DNA of 64,000 nt from UBA6398 sp963644855. GTDB lineage: Bacteria > Bacteroidota > Bacteroidia > Bacteroidales > Bacteroidaceae. Position 1 is the first letter of the stretch. Each line of letters begins with the position of its first letter. The notes under the pieces are model-generated. The model saw only the letters and a list, made by a program, of their open reading frames with translations. It searched no databases and was not told where the DNA came from. Positions 54,375-61,773 of the stretch are shown in pieces. The stretch is from the NCBI GenBank assembly GCA_963644855.1, contig CAVIQL010000005.1, positions 42,093 through 106,092 of the forward strand, written 5' to 3'. Both the position numbers and the translations under genes were made by a program.

Positions 54375-54836
54375 TTATTTATACTGGTTAATATCAATTT
54401 GTTTGGGTTGCTGTGCTTCCTGCTTATGCTCACCACCCTCGTAAACATAGAGATTTTTTAGAAGCTGTCGGCCAAGGCGATTTTTAGGCAGCATGCCGCG
54501 TACTACTTTGCGAACAAGTTTTTCAGGGCCGTTGGGCTTGTTGAAAATACTCTGCGGAGTATGCTCTCGCTGACCACCGGGATAGAGAGAATATGTAAGA
54601 TAAATTCTATCAGTCCATTTCTTACCTGTAAGACGCACCTTGTCTGCGTTGATTATTATCACATTGTCGCCACAATCGGCGTTGGGAGTGAATGTAGGTT
54701 TGTATTTGCCGCGCAAGAGTTTCGCAACGCGTGTGCAAAGACGACCGAGAACCTGGTCGGTTGCGTCAACAACAACCCACTCTTTGTTTGCATTCTGCTT
54801 ATTGACAGAAATAGTTTTGTAACTTAATGTATCCAC
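54375..54836 (-). CDS. rplM: 50S ribosomal protein L13
   Basis: 153 residues. WVVVDATDQVLGRLCTRVAKLLRGKYKPTFTPNADCGDNVIIINADKVRLTGKK and YSLYPGGQRE, then VRGMLPKNRLGRQLLKNLYVYEG are all diagnostic. First gene of the rplM-rpsI-rpsB-tsf unit. Confidence 0.98.
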   Translation of the reverse strand: MDTLSYKTISVNKQNANKEWVVVDATDQVLGRLCTRVAKLLRGKYKPTFTPNADCGDNVIIINADKVRLTGKKWTDRIYLTYSLYPGGQREHTPQSIFNKPNGPEKLVRKVVRGMLPKNRLGRQLLKNLYVYEGGEHKQEAQQPKQIDINQYK

Positions 54837-55039
54837 TTTCGTGTCTTTTAATTAATTGATTAAACATCAGGCTTGCCCTCTGCGCTAAGTCAGCATCAAG
54901 CTTACCATAAAGTTCTTGCGTTTCCAATGCAACGCTCCACGATTCACTAACCACTACACCAGGCCATTTTATCATAGATGCAGCTATTAACACGTGGCAA
55001 AACGAGCCTATAATACGCCCGTTGATAATAATCGGCGTG

Positions 55040-55047
55040 CAAAATTA
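55040..55047 (-). promoter_or_regulatory. Possible promoter -7 box of the rplM operon with a long leader
   Basis: Minus-strand TAATTTTG about 200 bases before rplM. The -33 box is weak. If correct, a 5' leader of about 195 bases (54837-55033) precedes rplM, which would suit autogenous control by L13, but I did not identify a specific leader structure. A8 and the end of the broken glycosyltransferase fill the rest of the gap. Confidence 0.4.
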
Positions 55048-55156
55048 CGATTTAATTTTAACATAGCCATTTAGGCACGCATTTTTTTCACAATAAAATA
55101 TGTAAGACCAACGACTTTTGCCCATTCTGGTTCAAGCAACTTCCTTTTCGCAAAAA

Positions 55157-55250
55157 GCATATAGGTTATTGTTTTTCTAATGTCCGATATTTTTTAAAAA
55201 AGGTCCGACATTGTTTAAAAAATATCGGACATCGTTTTACGGAAATAGTA
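55157..55250. repeat. Family A element A8
   Basis: Left part CAAAAAGCATATAGGTTATT, then units at 55179-55199, 55200-55220 and 55221-55241. It lies between the rplM promoter region and the broken glycosyltransferase gene. Confidence 0.9.
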
Positions 55251-55272
55251 TATCCGAAATCAAATAAGAAAA

Positions 55273-56215
55273 CTAATTATTAAGTCCAAGTCTATAGCGT
55301 AGGGAATTTTTCACCAATACACTAAATGCGAAGATTTTTAGAAGTAAAACAGAATGTAAATTTAACGACAACCATTGCTGTAAATTCAAACGATAATGAT
55401 TTCGTTTAATTTCGTCTTTCAGTTTAACAAGATAAGGGTGTGTTCCTTTTGCAACAACAGAAGGATCTGCAAAGATCACTCCTATTATTCCATTTAATTT
55501 ACTCCATATTATTTCGTTGGCATACTTCGCAAATTCTTTCTGCGGGATAGATTGGGCACGAACGTTATCAAAAAATTCTTCATGCTCAAGTGAAGCTTTT
55601 TTTGTATGAGAGACACTTGCGGCATTGCGTCTGAAATTATACACTTTCATAAAACACATTCGCGGTGTTAGTTGGGTTTTAAACATTAAACGTATGTTCA
55701 TTATCATATCTTCTTCCCCGTCTATCTCGCGAGGGAAATCAAAAACGTCTTTCGTCAACATACTACGACGATAAAGTTTTGCCCACGGAGTAGGAGGGAA
55801 TGCCCACGAATATACTATTACTTCTGCATTCTTCTAATGTAAGTTGACGTTTATGAAGCGGAACTGTTGGAAAACCTATCACTATATCCGTATTCTCATG
55901 CAATGAAAAAAGTTCCTCTATAGCATTGGGAGGTAATGTGTCGTCATCATCACAAAAAGCTATCCATTCTGTTGTACTTTCAGCAACTCCCCGATATCTC
56001 GTTGCGTTAATTCCTTCGTTTTGTTTGTGTACAACTTTAATACGACAATCATTGCGGGCATACTCATCGCAAATTTCACCGCTATTATCCGGACTTCCAT
56101 CTTCGACAAGCAGTATTTTAATGTTTTCAAAAGTCTGATGTTGTATGCTCTCAATACATTCTCTCAAAAAAGTGTTTTTGTAAACAGGAACGATAACTGT
56201 TACTTTCGTCTCCAT
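55273..56215 (-). pseudogene. Family 2 glycosyltransferase disrupted by a frameshift
   Basis: Two overlapping-phase fragments make one GT2. The upstream part (56215 to 55763) has METKVTVIVPVYKNTFLRECIESI, ILLVEDGSPDNSGEICDEYA, GINATRYRGV and WIAFCDDDDTLPP. After LTLEE (near 55830) the conserved reading moves to another frame: AEVIVYSWAFPPTPWAKLY, then RRSMLTKDVFDFPREIDGEEDM, and on to 55273. Dropping one base near 55828 restores a chain of about 313 residues with the usual PW-KLYRR motif and the E-D-x-M catalytic segment. The product is probably inactive unless it is frameshifted or the base is an error. Confidence 0.82.
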
Positions 56216-56219
56216 AACC

Positions 56220-56745
56220 TTGGGTTTTAAAAGAAGCCGGCGAACTATCAGCGACAAGCCGACTTTTCGGTTAGCCTCGCAAGCACTCCTAAACCGAGGA
56301 TTATTGATGTTTTTGTTAAAACGGAAGACGTGGAGCCTTAGCCGCCGCTCGTTCCACGCAATAAAGGTCTTCGCATTACCCTGTCAGTAGAAACGAGCAA
56401 CGCGAAGCCCCACGCCGAATGTAGATATATAACATACCCATTCTCTGCCTACCACTTGCGCAGTAGACAGAGTTGAGGGTTGCACATAATACACCCAAAA
56501 GGGGCATTCACCGTTGCTTTGTTATTGACTGACAGTTTGAATTTTGCGAAGTTCTTATTGCGTCAAAACCAAAGCGTTAGCAAACGCCTTTTTCTATTAT
56601 GTTATGATTCTCTTTACCCGAATGGTCTGCACTAATGCCTATCCAAACGAGCGCTCCCTTGGTTGCATACTATAACTGTTCGTTTTATTACACAACACAA
56701 ACGAAGCATAGAATCTTCTGCAAAGATAAAAATTATGTTGTACAA
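56220..56745. other. Structured non-coding stretch upstream of the broken glycosyltransferase
   Basis: About 520 bases without a credible ORF and more GC-rich than the repeats around it. It contains several pairings: GCTCGTT (56347-56353) with AACGAGC (56392-56398), interleaved with CTTCGC (56369-56374) and GCGAAG (56402-56407), an H-type pseudoknot arrangement. There is also CGTGGA (56329-56334) with TCCACG (56353-56358) and AGCCGA/TCGGTT near 56257-56272. I compared it in mind with tmRNA and RNase P RNA: the diagnostic ends and core words are missing. It may be an unlisted ncRNA, a leader RNA on the minus strand, or remains of a mobile element. Confidence 0.45.
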
Positions 56746-56835
56746 ATTAGTGTTTTTCTAATGTCCGATATTTTTTAAATAATATCCGACATTGTTTAAA
56801 AAATATCGGACATTATTTTTGCGATATGCCGTAAT
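56745..56835. repeat. Family A element A9
   Basis: Units at 56760-56780, 56781-56801 and 56802-56822, right flank TTTTTGCGATATGCCG. It closes the structured non-coding stretch on its right side. Confidence 0.9.
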
Positions 56836-56883
56836 GTTTTTTTGTTGTTTGTTATTGGGGTAACAAAGACTGGGAGGAAAACA

Positions 56884-56915
56884 ACAAATCCGAACTTTGA
56901 ACAGTTCGGATTTGT
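56884..56915 (-). terminator. Terminator after prfA
   Basis: Perfect 13-bp inverted repeat (ACAAATCCGAACT and its complement) with a 6-base loop, followed on the minus strand by TGTTTTCC. It lies 24 bases after the prfA stop. Confidence 0.75.
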
Positions 56916-56938
56916 ATTGTGAAATCTTAGACTTGTCT

Positions 56939-58054
56939 TTATAATTCGGCTTGCTGCAAACGGTTAGCGTTTTCGGCTACTGTGAGGCGGTCGATACATT
57001 CTTGTATGTCTCCGTCCATAAATGCCTGCAAATTATAAACGGTGTAGTTTATGCGATGATCGGTGATGCGTCCCTGGGGATAGTTGTAGGTGCGAATCTT
57101 GGCCGAGCGGTCGCCCGTTGATACCAACGATTTGCGGCGCGAAGCAATGTCGTCAACATATTTTTGGTGCTCGTGGTCGTAGATGTAGGTGCGCAAACGG
57201 GCAAGAGCGCGTTCCTTGTTTTTGGGCTGGTCGCGAGTTTCGGTACATTCTATAAGGATTTCGGAAATTTCGCCTGTGTTGGGATTTTTCCAGTTGTATC
57301 GCAAACGCACACCGCTTTCTACTTTGTTTACATTCTGACCTCCGGCGCCGCTTGACCGGAATGTATCCCAACGTATCTCGCCTTCGTTTATCTTTACTTC
57401 AAAAGGATCTGCTTCGGGTAGCACTGCCACCGTTGCAGCTGAGGTATGGATTCTTCCTTGTGTCTCAGTAGCAGGCACACGTTGCACACGGTGCACACCG
57501 CTTTCGTATTTCAGAGTTCCGTAAACGTCAGCGCCGGTAACCGAACAGATTATTTCTTTGAAACCTCCCACTGCGCCTTCGCTTGCCGAAGATACCGTGA
57601 GTGTCCAACCTTTTTGCTCGCAAAACTTGGAGTACATTCTGAAAAGATCGCCTGCAAACAATGCTGCTTCGTCGCCTCCTGTTCCGCCGCGTATCTCGAG
57701 TATGGCATTTTTTGCGTCTTCCGGATCTTTCGGTACAAGTAACAATTTTATTTGTTCCTCGAGTTCGGGAATTTTTTTTTCGCATTCGGCTGCCTGTTCC
57801 TTTGCCATTTCTCGTATTTCGGGGTCGCTTTCTTCAATAAGTATCTGTTTGGCTTCGGCTTGTCCCGAAATGAGCGCGGAATATTCCTTGCGAACTTCCA
57901 TCAAACGCTCCAATTCTTTGTATTCACGCGTTAGTTTTACGTAACGTTGCTGATCGGAAATAACAGAAGGGTCGGAGATAAGCGTACTTACCTCTTCGAA
58001 TCTGTCGTGGAGGGCATTCAGTTTGTCGAGAAGTGAACTTGTGTTTTCTGCCAT
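56939..58054 (-). CDS. prfA: Peptide chain release factor 1
   Basis: 371 residues. RF1 ends translation at UAA and UAG. RVPATETQGRIHTSAATVAVLPE holds the PAT stop-reading motif (RF1 rather than RF2), and RSSGAGGQNVNKVESGVRL holds the GGQ peptidyl-hydrolysis loop. I start at MAENTSSLLDKL because the longer frame overlaps purM. The start is 2 bases from the purM stop codon, so the two are coupled. Its presence shows TAG is a normal stop here. Confidence 0.97.
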   Translation of the reverse strand: MAENTSSLLDKLNALHDRFEEVSTLISDPSVISDQQRYVKLTREYKELERLMEVRKEYSALISGQAEAKQILIEESDPEIREMAKEQAAECEKKIPELEEQIKLLLVPKDPEDAKNAILEIRGGTGGDEAALFAGDLFRMYSKFCEQKGWTLTVSSASEGAVGGFKEIICSVTGADVYGTLKYESGVHRVQRVPATETQGRIHTSAATVAVLPEADPFEVKINEGEIRWDTFRSSGAGGQNVNKVESGVRLRYNWKNPNTGEISEILIECTETRDQPKNKERALARLRTYIYDHEHQKYVDDIASRRKSLVSTGDRSAKIRTYNYPQGRITDHRINYTVYNLQAFMDGDIQECIDRLTVAENANRLQQAEL

Positions 58055-58055
58055 A

Positions 58056-59225
58056 TTAATAGTTGAATTCTCCAAACTCACTTTTTATCGTAAGACTGCG
58101 TTTGCCCTCTTCGATATGCCCCACAATTTGCGCGTCAATGTTAAAACTCTTGGCAGTGTCGATTACCGTTTGTGCTTCTTCGGGACTTACATAAACTTCA
58201 AGGCGATGCCCCATGTTGAACACCATATACATTTCCTTCCAATCGGTTCCGCTTTCATCGTGAATAAGTTTGAAAAGCGGCGGAACTGGAAACATATTGT
58301 CTTTAACTACCTTGCAGTTTTCGTTAACGAAGTTGAGCACCTTGGTTTGTGCTCCTCCGGTGCAATGAACCATGCCATGAATTTTCGGACGCATGATATC
58401 GAGCAATTTCTTTACCACTGGCGCATAAGTACGTGTGGGCGAAAGTACAAGTTGTCCCGCTGTGAGCGGAGTGTCTGCCACCTTGTCGGTAAGATGCATG
58501 TTGCCGCTATAAACAAGCTCGTCGGGCACTGCTTTGTCATAGCTTTCGGGATATTTCTCTGCGAGATATTTTGCAAACACATCGTGGCGAGCCGAAGTAA
58601 GTCCGTTACTGCCCATGCCACCATTGTATTGCTTTTCATAAGATGCCTGACCACACGACGAAAGTCCCACAATCACATCTCCCGGACGTATATTGGCATT
58701 GTCAATAACGTCGCTGCGTTTCATGCGGCAGGTAACAGTAGAATCAACTATGATAGTGCGCACAAGGTCTCCCACATCGGCGGTTTCTCCTCCCGTGGGG
58801 TAGATTCCTATTCCCATCTCGCGCATATCGGCAAGCAGTTCGTCCGTTCCATTTATGATTGCAGAAATTACTTCTCCCGGAACGAGCATTTTGTTGCGTC
58901 CTATGGTTGAAGAAACAAGGATATTGTCTACCGCGCCAACGCATAGCAAGTCATCGGTGTTCATTACTATTGCGTCTTGGGCTATTCCGCGCCACACGGA
59001 AAGGTCTCCCGTTTCTTTCCAATACATATAGGCGAGGCTGGATTTGGTTCCTGCGCCGTCGGCATGCATTATGTTACAATATTCAGGGTCTCCGCCCAAA
59101 ACGTCGGGCATTATTTTGCAAAACGCGTGGGGAAATATTCCTTTGTCAATGTTTTTGATTGCTGCGTGAACGTCTTCTTTCATTGCGCTAACGCCACGCA
59201 TCATGTATCTTTGGCTTGATTTCAT
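58056..59225 (-). CDS. purM: AIR synthase (phosphoribosylformylglycinamidine cyclo-ligase), Bacteroidota form
   Basis: 389 residues. It closes the imidazole ring in purine synthesis. MHADGAGTKSSLAYMYW is the N-terminal ATP-site motif (usual 'DGVGTK'), VMNTDDLLCVGA is the metal-site D-D segment, YPTGGETADVGD is the conserved GGETAE-like motif, and IHGMVHCTGGAQTKVL and VFNMGHRLEVYV are the C-terminal catalytic blocks. The form is longer and more diverged than the proteobacterial PurM, as in other Bacteroidota. Confidence 0.9.
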   Translation of the reverse strand: MKSSQRYMMRGVSAMKEDVHAAIKNIDKGIFPHAFCKIMPDVLGGDPEYCNIMHADGAGTKSSLAYMYWKETGDLSVWRGIAQDAIVMNTDDLLCVGAVDNILVSSTIGRNKMLVPGEVISAIINGTDELLADMREMGIGIYPTGGETADVGDLVRTIIVDSTVTCRMKRSDVIDNANIRPGDVIVGLSSCGQASYEKQYNGGMGSNGLTSARHDVFAKYLAEKYPESYDKAVPDELVYSGNMHLTDKVADTPLTAGQLVLSPTRTYAPVVKKLLDIMRPKIHGMVHCTGGAQTKVLNFVNENCKVVKDNMFPVPPLFKLIHDESGTDWKEMYMVFNMGHRLEVYVSPEEAQTVIDTAKSFNIDAQIVGHIEEGKRSLTIKSEFGEFNY

Positions 59226-59238
59226 AATCTTGGTGGGT

Positions 59239-59826
59239 TTAAAATTTTACTTCGGGGGCTTTTTCGGAGCCTTCCGAAGCTTCGAATTTTGCTTTTGCCG
59301 AGAAACCGAAAATAGATGCTACAATGTTGCCGGGGAAACGGCGTGCCATGAGGTTGTACTCCTGCACGGCTTCGTTGTAAAGCCTACGACTTTCGGTTAT
59401 GCGGTTTTCGGTGCCTTCGAGTTGCGATTGTAACTCGCTGAAATTCTCGTTTGCTTTAAGGTCGGGGTAATTTTCTGTAATAGCAATGAGTTTGCCGAGT
59501 GCAGAAGAGATTTCGCCTTGTGCTTTTTGGTATTCTTTTAGTTTTTCGGGCGTAAGATTTTCCGGGTCAACGGTTATCTGTGTTGCTTTGGCACGTGCTG
59601 CAACAACGCCTTCAAGTGTTTCGCTTTCGTGCTTTGCGTATCCTTTTACAGTATTTACCAAATTGGGGATAAGATCTGCGCGACGTTGATATTGTGTCTG
59701 CACATTGCTCCACGCTGTTGATACTTTCTCGTCTTGTGTAACCATGCTGTTGTATTTTGCGCTGCACCAAATCAATAGCAGTGCTACTACTGCGATTATG
59801 GCTATGAGAGATTTGTTTTTCTTCAT
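59239..59826 (-). CDS. LemA family protein
   Basis: 195 residues: one N-terminal membrane helix (KSLIAIIAVVALLLIWCSAKY), then a long helical bundle with STAWSNVQTQYQRRADLIPNLVNTVKGYAKHE (the LemA hallmark), ending YNLMARRFPGNIVASIFGFSAKAKFEA. Function unknown in general; it is commonly paired with the TPM-domain gene, as here (59879 upstream). Confidence 0.95.
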   Translation of the reverse strand: MKKNKSLIAIIAVVALLLIWCSAKYNSMVTQDEKVSTAWSNVQTQYQRRADLIPNLVNTVKGYAKHESETLEGVVAARAKATQITVDPENLTPEKLKEYQKAQGEISSALGKLIAITENYPDLKANENFSELQSQLEGTENRITESRRLYNEAVQEYNLMARRFPGNIVASIFGFSAKAKFEASEGSEKAPEVKF

Positions 59827-59878
59827 ATTGTTGTTTTGTTTTTGTTTGTTATTCTATTGATTGTCTTTGTTGTGGAGT

Positions 59879-60805
59879 TTAGAATTTGCCACCTGCGCCT
59901 CCTCCGCCAAAGTTTCCTCCGCCGAACGAGCCACCTCCGAAACTGCTTCCGCCTCCGTAGGAACTTCTTCCGCCCCCTCCGCCAAGGAATATGAAGGGTA
60001 GAATTGATGACATACCGCTGCCGTGGGAATGGTTGTTGTCGTCATCTTCTTCTTTTGCTATGGTGTGTCCGCATTTTGTGCATTTGTAAATCATGAGTGC
60101 CTTGCCGTCGGTTGCTCTTCGGAGCATTTGATTGGTGCGCTTCAATGTGTGTTGTTTGCAATTCGGACAAAGGTCGTCGTTCCACTTTCTACGTGCTACA
60201 AAATAGAAGAACATTAGGGCGAGAACGAGAAATATTACAAATCCCACGATTTGTGCGTTGCTGTCGTCGGACTTGCTGTTGTCGGGAAGCAGCGATTCGT
60301 CTTTTGCCACGTATGCGCATATAGCTTTTGCCGAGTTGAGCATAGCCATGTCCCAATTGCTGTTTTTGAGATAGGGAACCATGTAGCGGTTTTCTATTCT
60401 CTTGCAAATTCCATCGGGTAGTGTGCCTTCGAGCCCGTTTCCCGTGAGAATGTAATAAGCCCTGTCTTCGGTAGAAAGCACTACTATCAGTCCGGAGTTC
60501 TGCTTTTTTTGTCCCACTTTGTATTTGCGTGCGAGTGCCATGCCGAAATCGTAAGGCTCGCCGCCTTCTATGCGTTTTGCCACCGCAAATACGCTCTGCA
60601 CTCCGCGTTTTTGTTCCAAATAGAATAGCAAAGCGTCAATACTATCTCTCACGGCGGGCGTGAGAACATTGTCGGGATCGCAAACATATCGGCGTGCGTC
60701 TTGCAGGTGTACCATCGGAAATTTTTCGGCAGTCCACACTTCCGCCATTACATATAGCGGGAGCACGCATGCGACAAGTGCAATTATCCTCTTTATGCCT
60801 CTCAT
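59879..60805 (-). CDS. TPM-domain (YgcG-like) membrane protein
   Basis: 308 residues. Signal peptide (MRGIKRIIALVACVLPLYVMA), a TPM domain (VCDPDNVLTPAVRDSIDALLFYLEQKRGVQSVFAVAKRIE, ILTGNGLEGTLPDG), one membrane helix (VGFVIFLVLALMFFYFVA), a CxxC/CxxC zinc-ribbon-like part (CPNCKQ, CTKCGH), and a Gly/Ser-rich C-terminus (GGGGGRSSYGGG...). I choose this ATG since it begins the signal peptide. It lies 52 bases upstream of lemA, the usual pair. Confidence 0.9.
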   Translation of the reverse strand: MRGIKRIIALVACVLPLYVMAEVWTAEKFPMVHLQDARRYVCDPDNVLTPAVRDSIDALLFYLEQKRGVQSVFAVAKRIEGGEPYDFGMALARKYKVGQKKQNSGLIVVLSTEDRAYYILTGNGLEGTLPDGICKRIENRYMVPYLKNSNWDMAMLNSAKAICAYVAKDESLLPDNSKSDDSNAQIVGFVIFLVLALMFFYFVARRKWNDDLCPNCKQHTLKRTNQMLRRATDGKALMIYKCTKCGHTIAKEEDDDNNHSHGSGMSSILPFIFLGGGGGRSSYGGGSSFGGGSFGGGNFGGGGAGGKF

Positions 60806-60975
60806 TTCAATTGTTGTAAGCATTGCAGAAAAGCAGGCGCAATTTCCACGATGCAAAGGTATGAAAAAAACGGCGAAAGCCCATATTTTGCGCTGTTTCT
60901 TGTTGGTTTTGCAGAATTTCACAGGCTTCCCGAAACTTTATGTTGGCAGGCAAAAAACTCATGTGGGATGTTGTG

Positions 60976-61043
60976 AAAATTCTAAGGCATCTAATTTAAA
61001 ATCCGAGCCATGGAATTTAAATTAGGTCCGACCTCATTTTTTT
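60976..61043. repeat. Family B element B5
   Basis: AAGGCATCTAATTTAAAATCC with GGAATTTAAATTAGG arms and an AGGTCCGACCTCATTTTTTT tail, closest to B3. It lies in the 350-base gap between the TPM gene and the rubrerythrin terminator. Confidence 0.8.
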
Positions 61044-61100
61044 AAAAGAGTATATGTTTTTTTGTGGCATCATGTTTGGGTGATTTTATTAGGTAGATAC

Positions 61101-61136
61101 AAAAAAATATCGCGGATATTGTCCGCGATATTTTTT
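61101..61136 (-). terminator. Terminator after the rubrerythrin gene
   Basis: AAATATCGCGGATA pairs with TATCCGCGATATTT equivalents around a short loop (ATATCGCGGA-TATTG-TCCGCGATAT), with a T-tract on either strand. It lies 22 bases beyond the rubrerythrin stop. Confidence 0.85.
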
Positions 61137-61157
61137 CTTGAATGTAGAATGTTGTGG

Positions 61158-61700
61158 TTAGAAATTATCGGCAAGGATTTCAAAATAAGCCTGCGGGTGA
61201 TCGCATGTGGGACAAACTTTGGGAGCTTCCGGACCAATAACAATGTGTCCGCAATTGCGGCAAATCCATACACGGTTTCCTTCGCGTGCAAAAACTTTTG
61301 CTTTTTCGATGTTTTCGAGCAGAGTCTTGTAGCGCTCTTCATGGCGCTTTTCAATTTCAGCCACGAGTTCGAATTTCTTTGCAAGTTCTTCAAAACCTTC
61401 TTCGCGGGCTTCTTTTGCAAAAGTGGGGTACATTTCTGTCCACTCATAGTTCTCGCCCGAAGCAGCGTCTTTCAAATTTTGTTTTGTATCGGCTACCGCT
61501 CCGCCATTGAGCGCTTTGAACCACATCTTGGCGTGCTCCTTTTCATTGTTTGCCGTTTCTTCAAAAATAGCAGCAATTTGCTCGTAGCCATCTTTCTTTG
61601 CGCGACTTGCATAATAGGAATACTTGTTTCTTGCCTGGCTTTCGCCTGCAAATGCAGCCTGCAAATTTTGCTCTGTCTTTGTTCCTTTGAGTTCTTTCAT
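61158..61700 (-). CDS. Rubrerythrin
   Basis: 180 residues. A four-helix ferritin-like domain with di-iron EExxH motifs (NLQAAFAGESQARNKY, ANNEKEHAKMWFKAL, VAEIEKRHEERYKTLL), and a C-terminal rubredoxin domain with CRNCGHIV and CPTCDHPQAYFE. It removes hydrogen peroxide in anaerobes. A TATATTTG -7 box lies upstream. Confidence 0.96.
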   Translation of the reverse strand: MKELKGTKTEQNLQAAFAGESQARNKYSYYASRAKKDGYEQIAAIFEETANNEKEHAKMWFKALNGGAVADTKQNLKDAASGENYEWTEMYPTFAKEAREEGFEELAKKFELVAEIEKRHEERYKTLLENIEKAKVFAREGNRVWICRNCGHIVIGPEAPKVCPTCDHPQAYFEILADNF

Positions 61701-61733
61701 TGCGATAAGATTTTATTGTTTGTTACTTGTTTA

Positions 61734-61741
61734 CAAATATA
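61734..61741 (-). promoter_or_regulatory. -7 box of the rubrerythrin gene
   Basis: Minus-strand TATATTTG (TAnnTTTG), 33 bases before the ATG. A matching -33 TTG is not clear. Confidence 0.45.
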
Positions 61742-61773
61742 GGGAAATTTCGTAAATCCTGTGTTGGTAAAAA

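Noticed and set aside
54799..54993. A 64-residue minus-strand ORF in front of rplM
   Set aside because: It overlaps the rplM start in another frame, lacks any domain, and the stretch is better explained as the operon leader.
56281..56360. tmRNA tag-like GCC TTA GCC GCC string
   Set aside because: No stop codon follows, and neither the GGGG(C)TG 5' end nor the acceptor-stem/TPsiC 3' end of tmRNA is present.
58023..58910. A 295-residue plus-strand ORF opposite purM
   Set aside because: purM is unambiguous on the minus strand and the plus-strand translation shows no domain.
61101..61136. The ATATCGCGGATA hairpin as another family A element
   Set aside because: It has no 21-base units or flanks; it is a GC-centred stem with a T-tract right after the rubrerythrin gene, so a terminator explains it.
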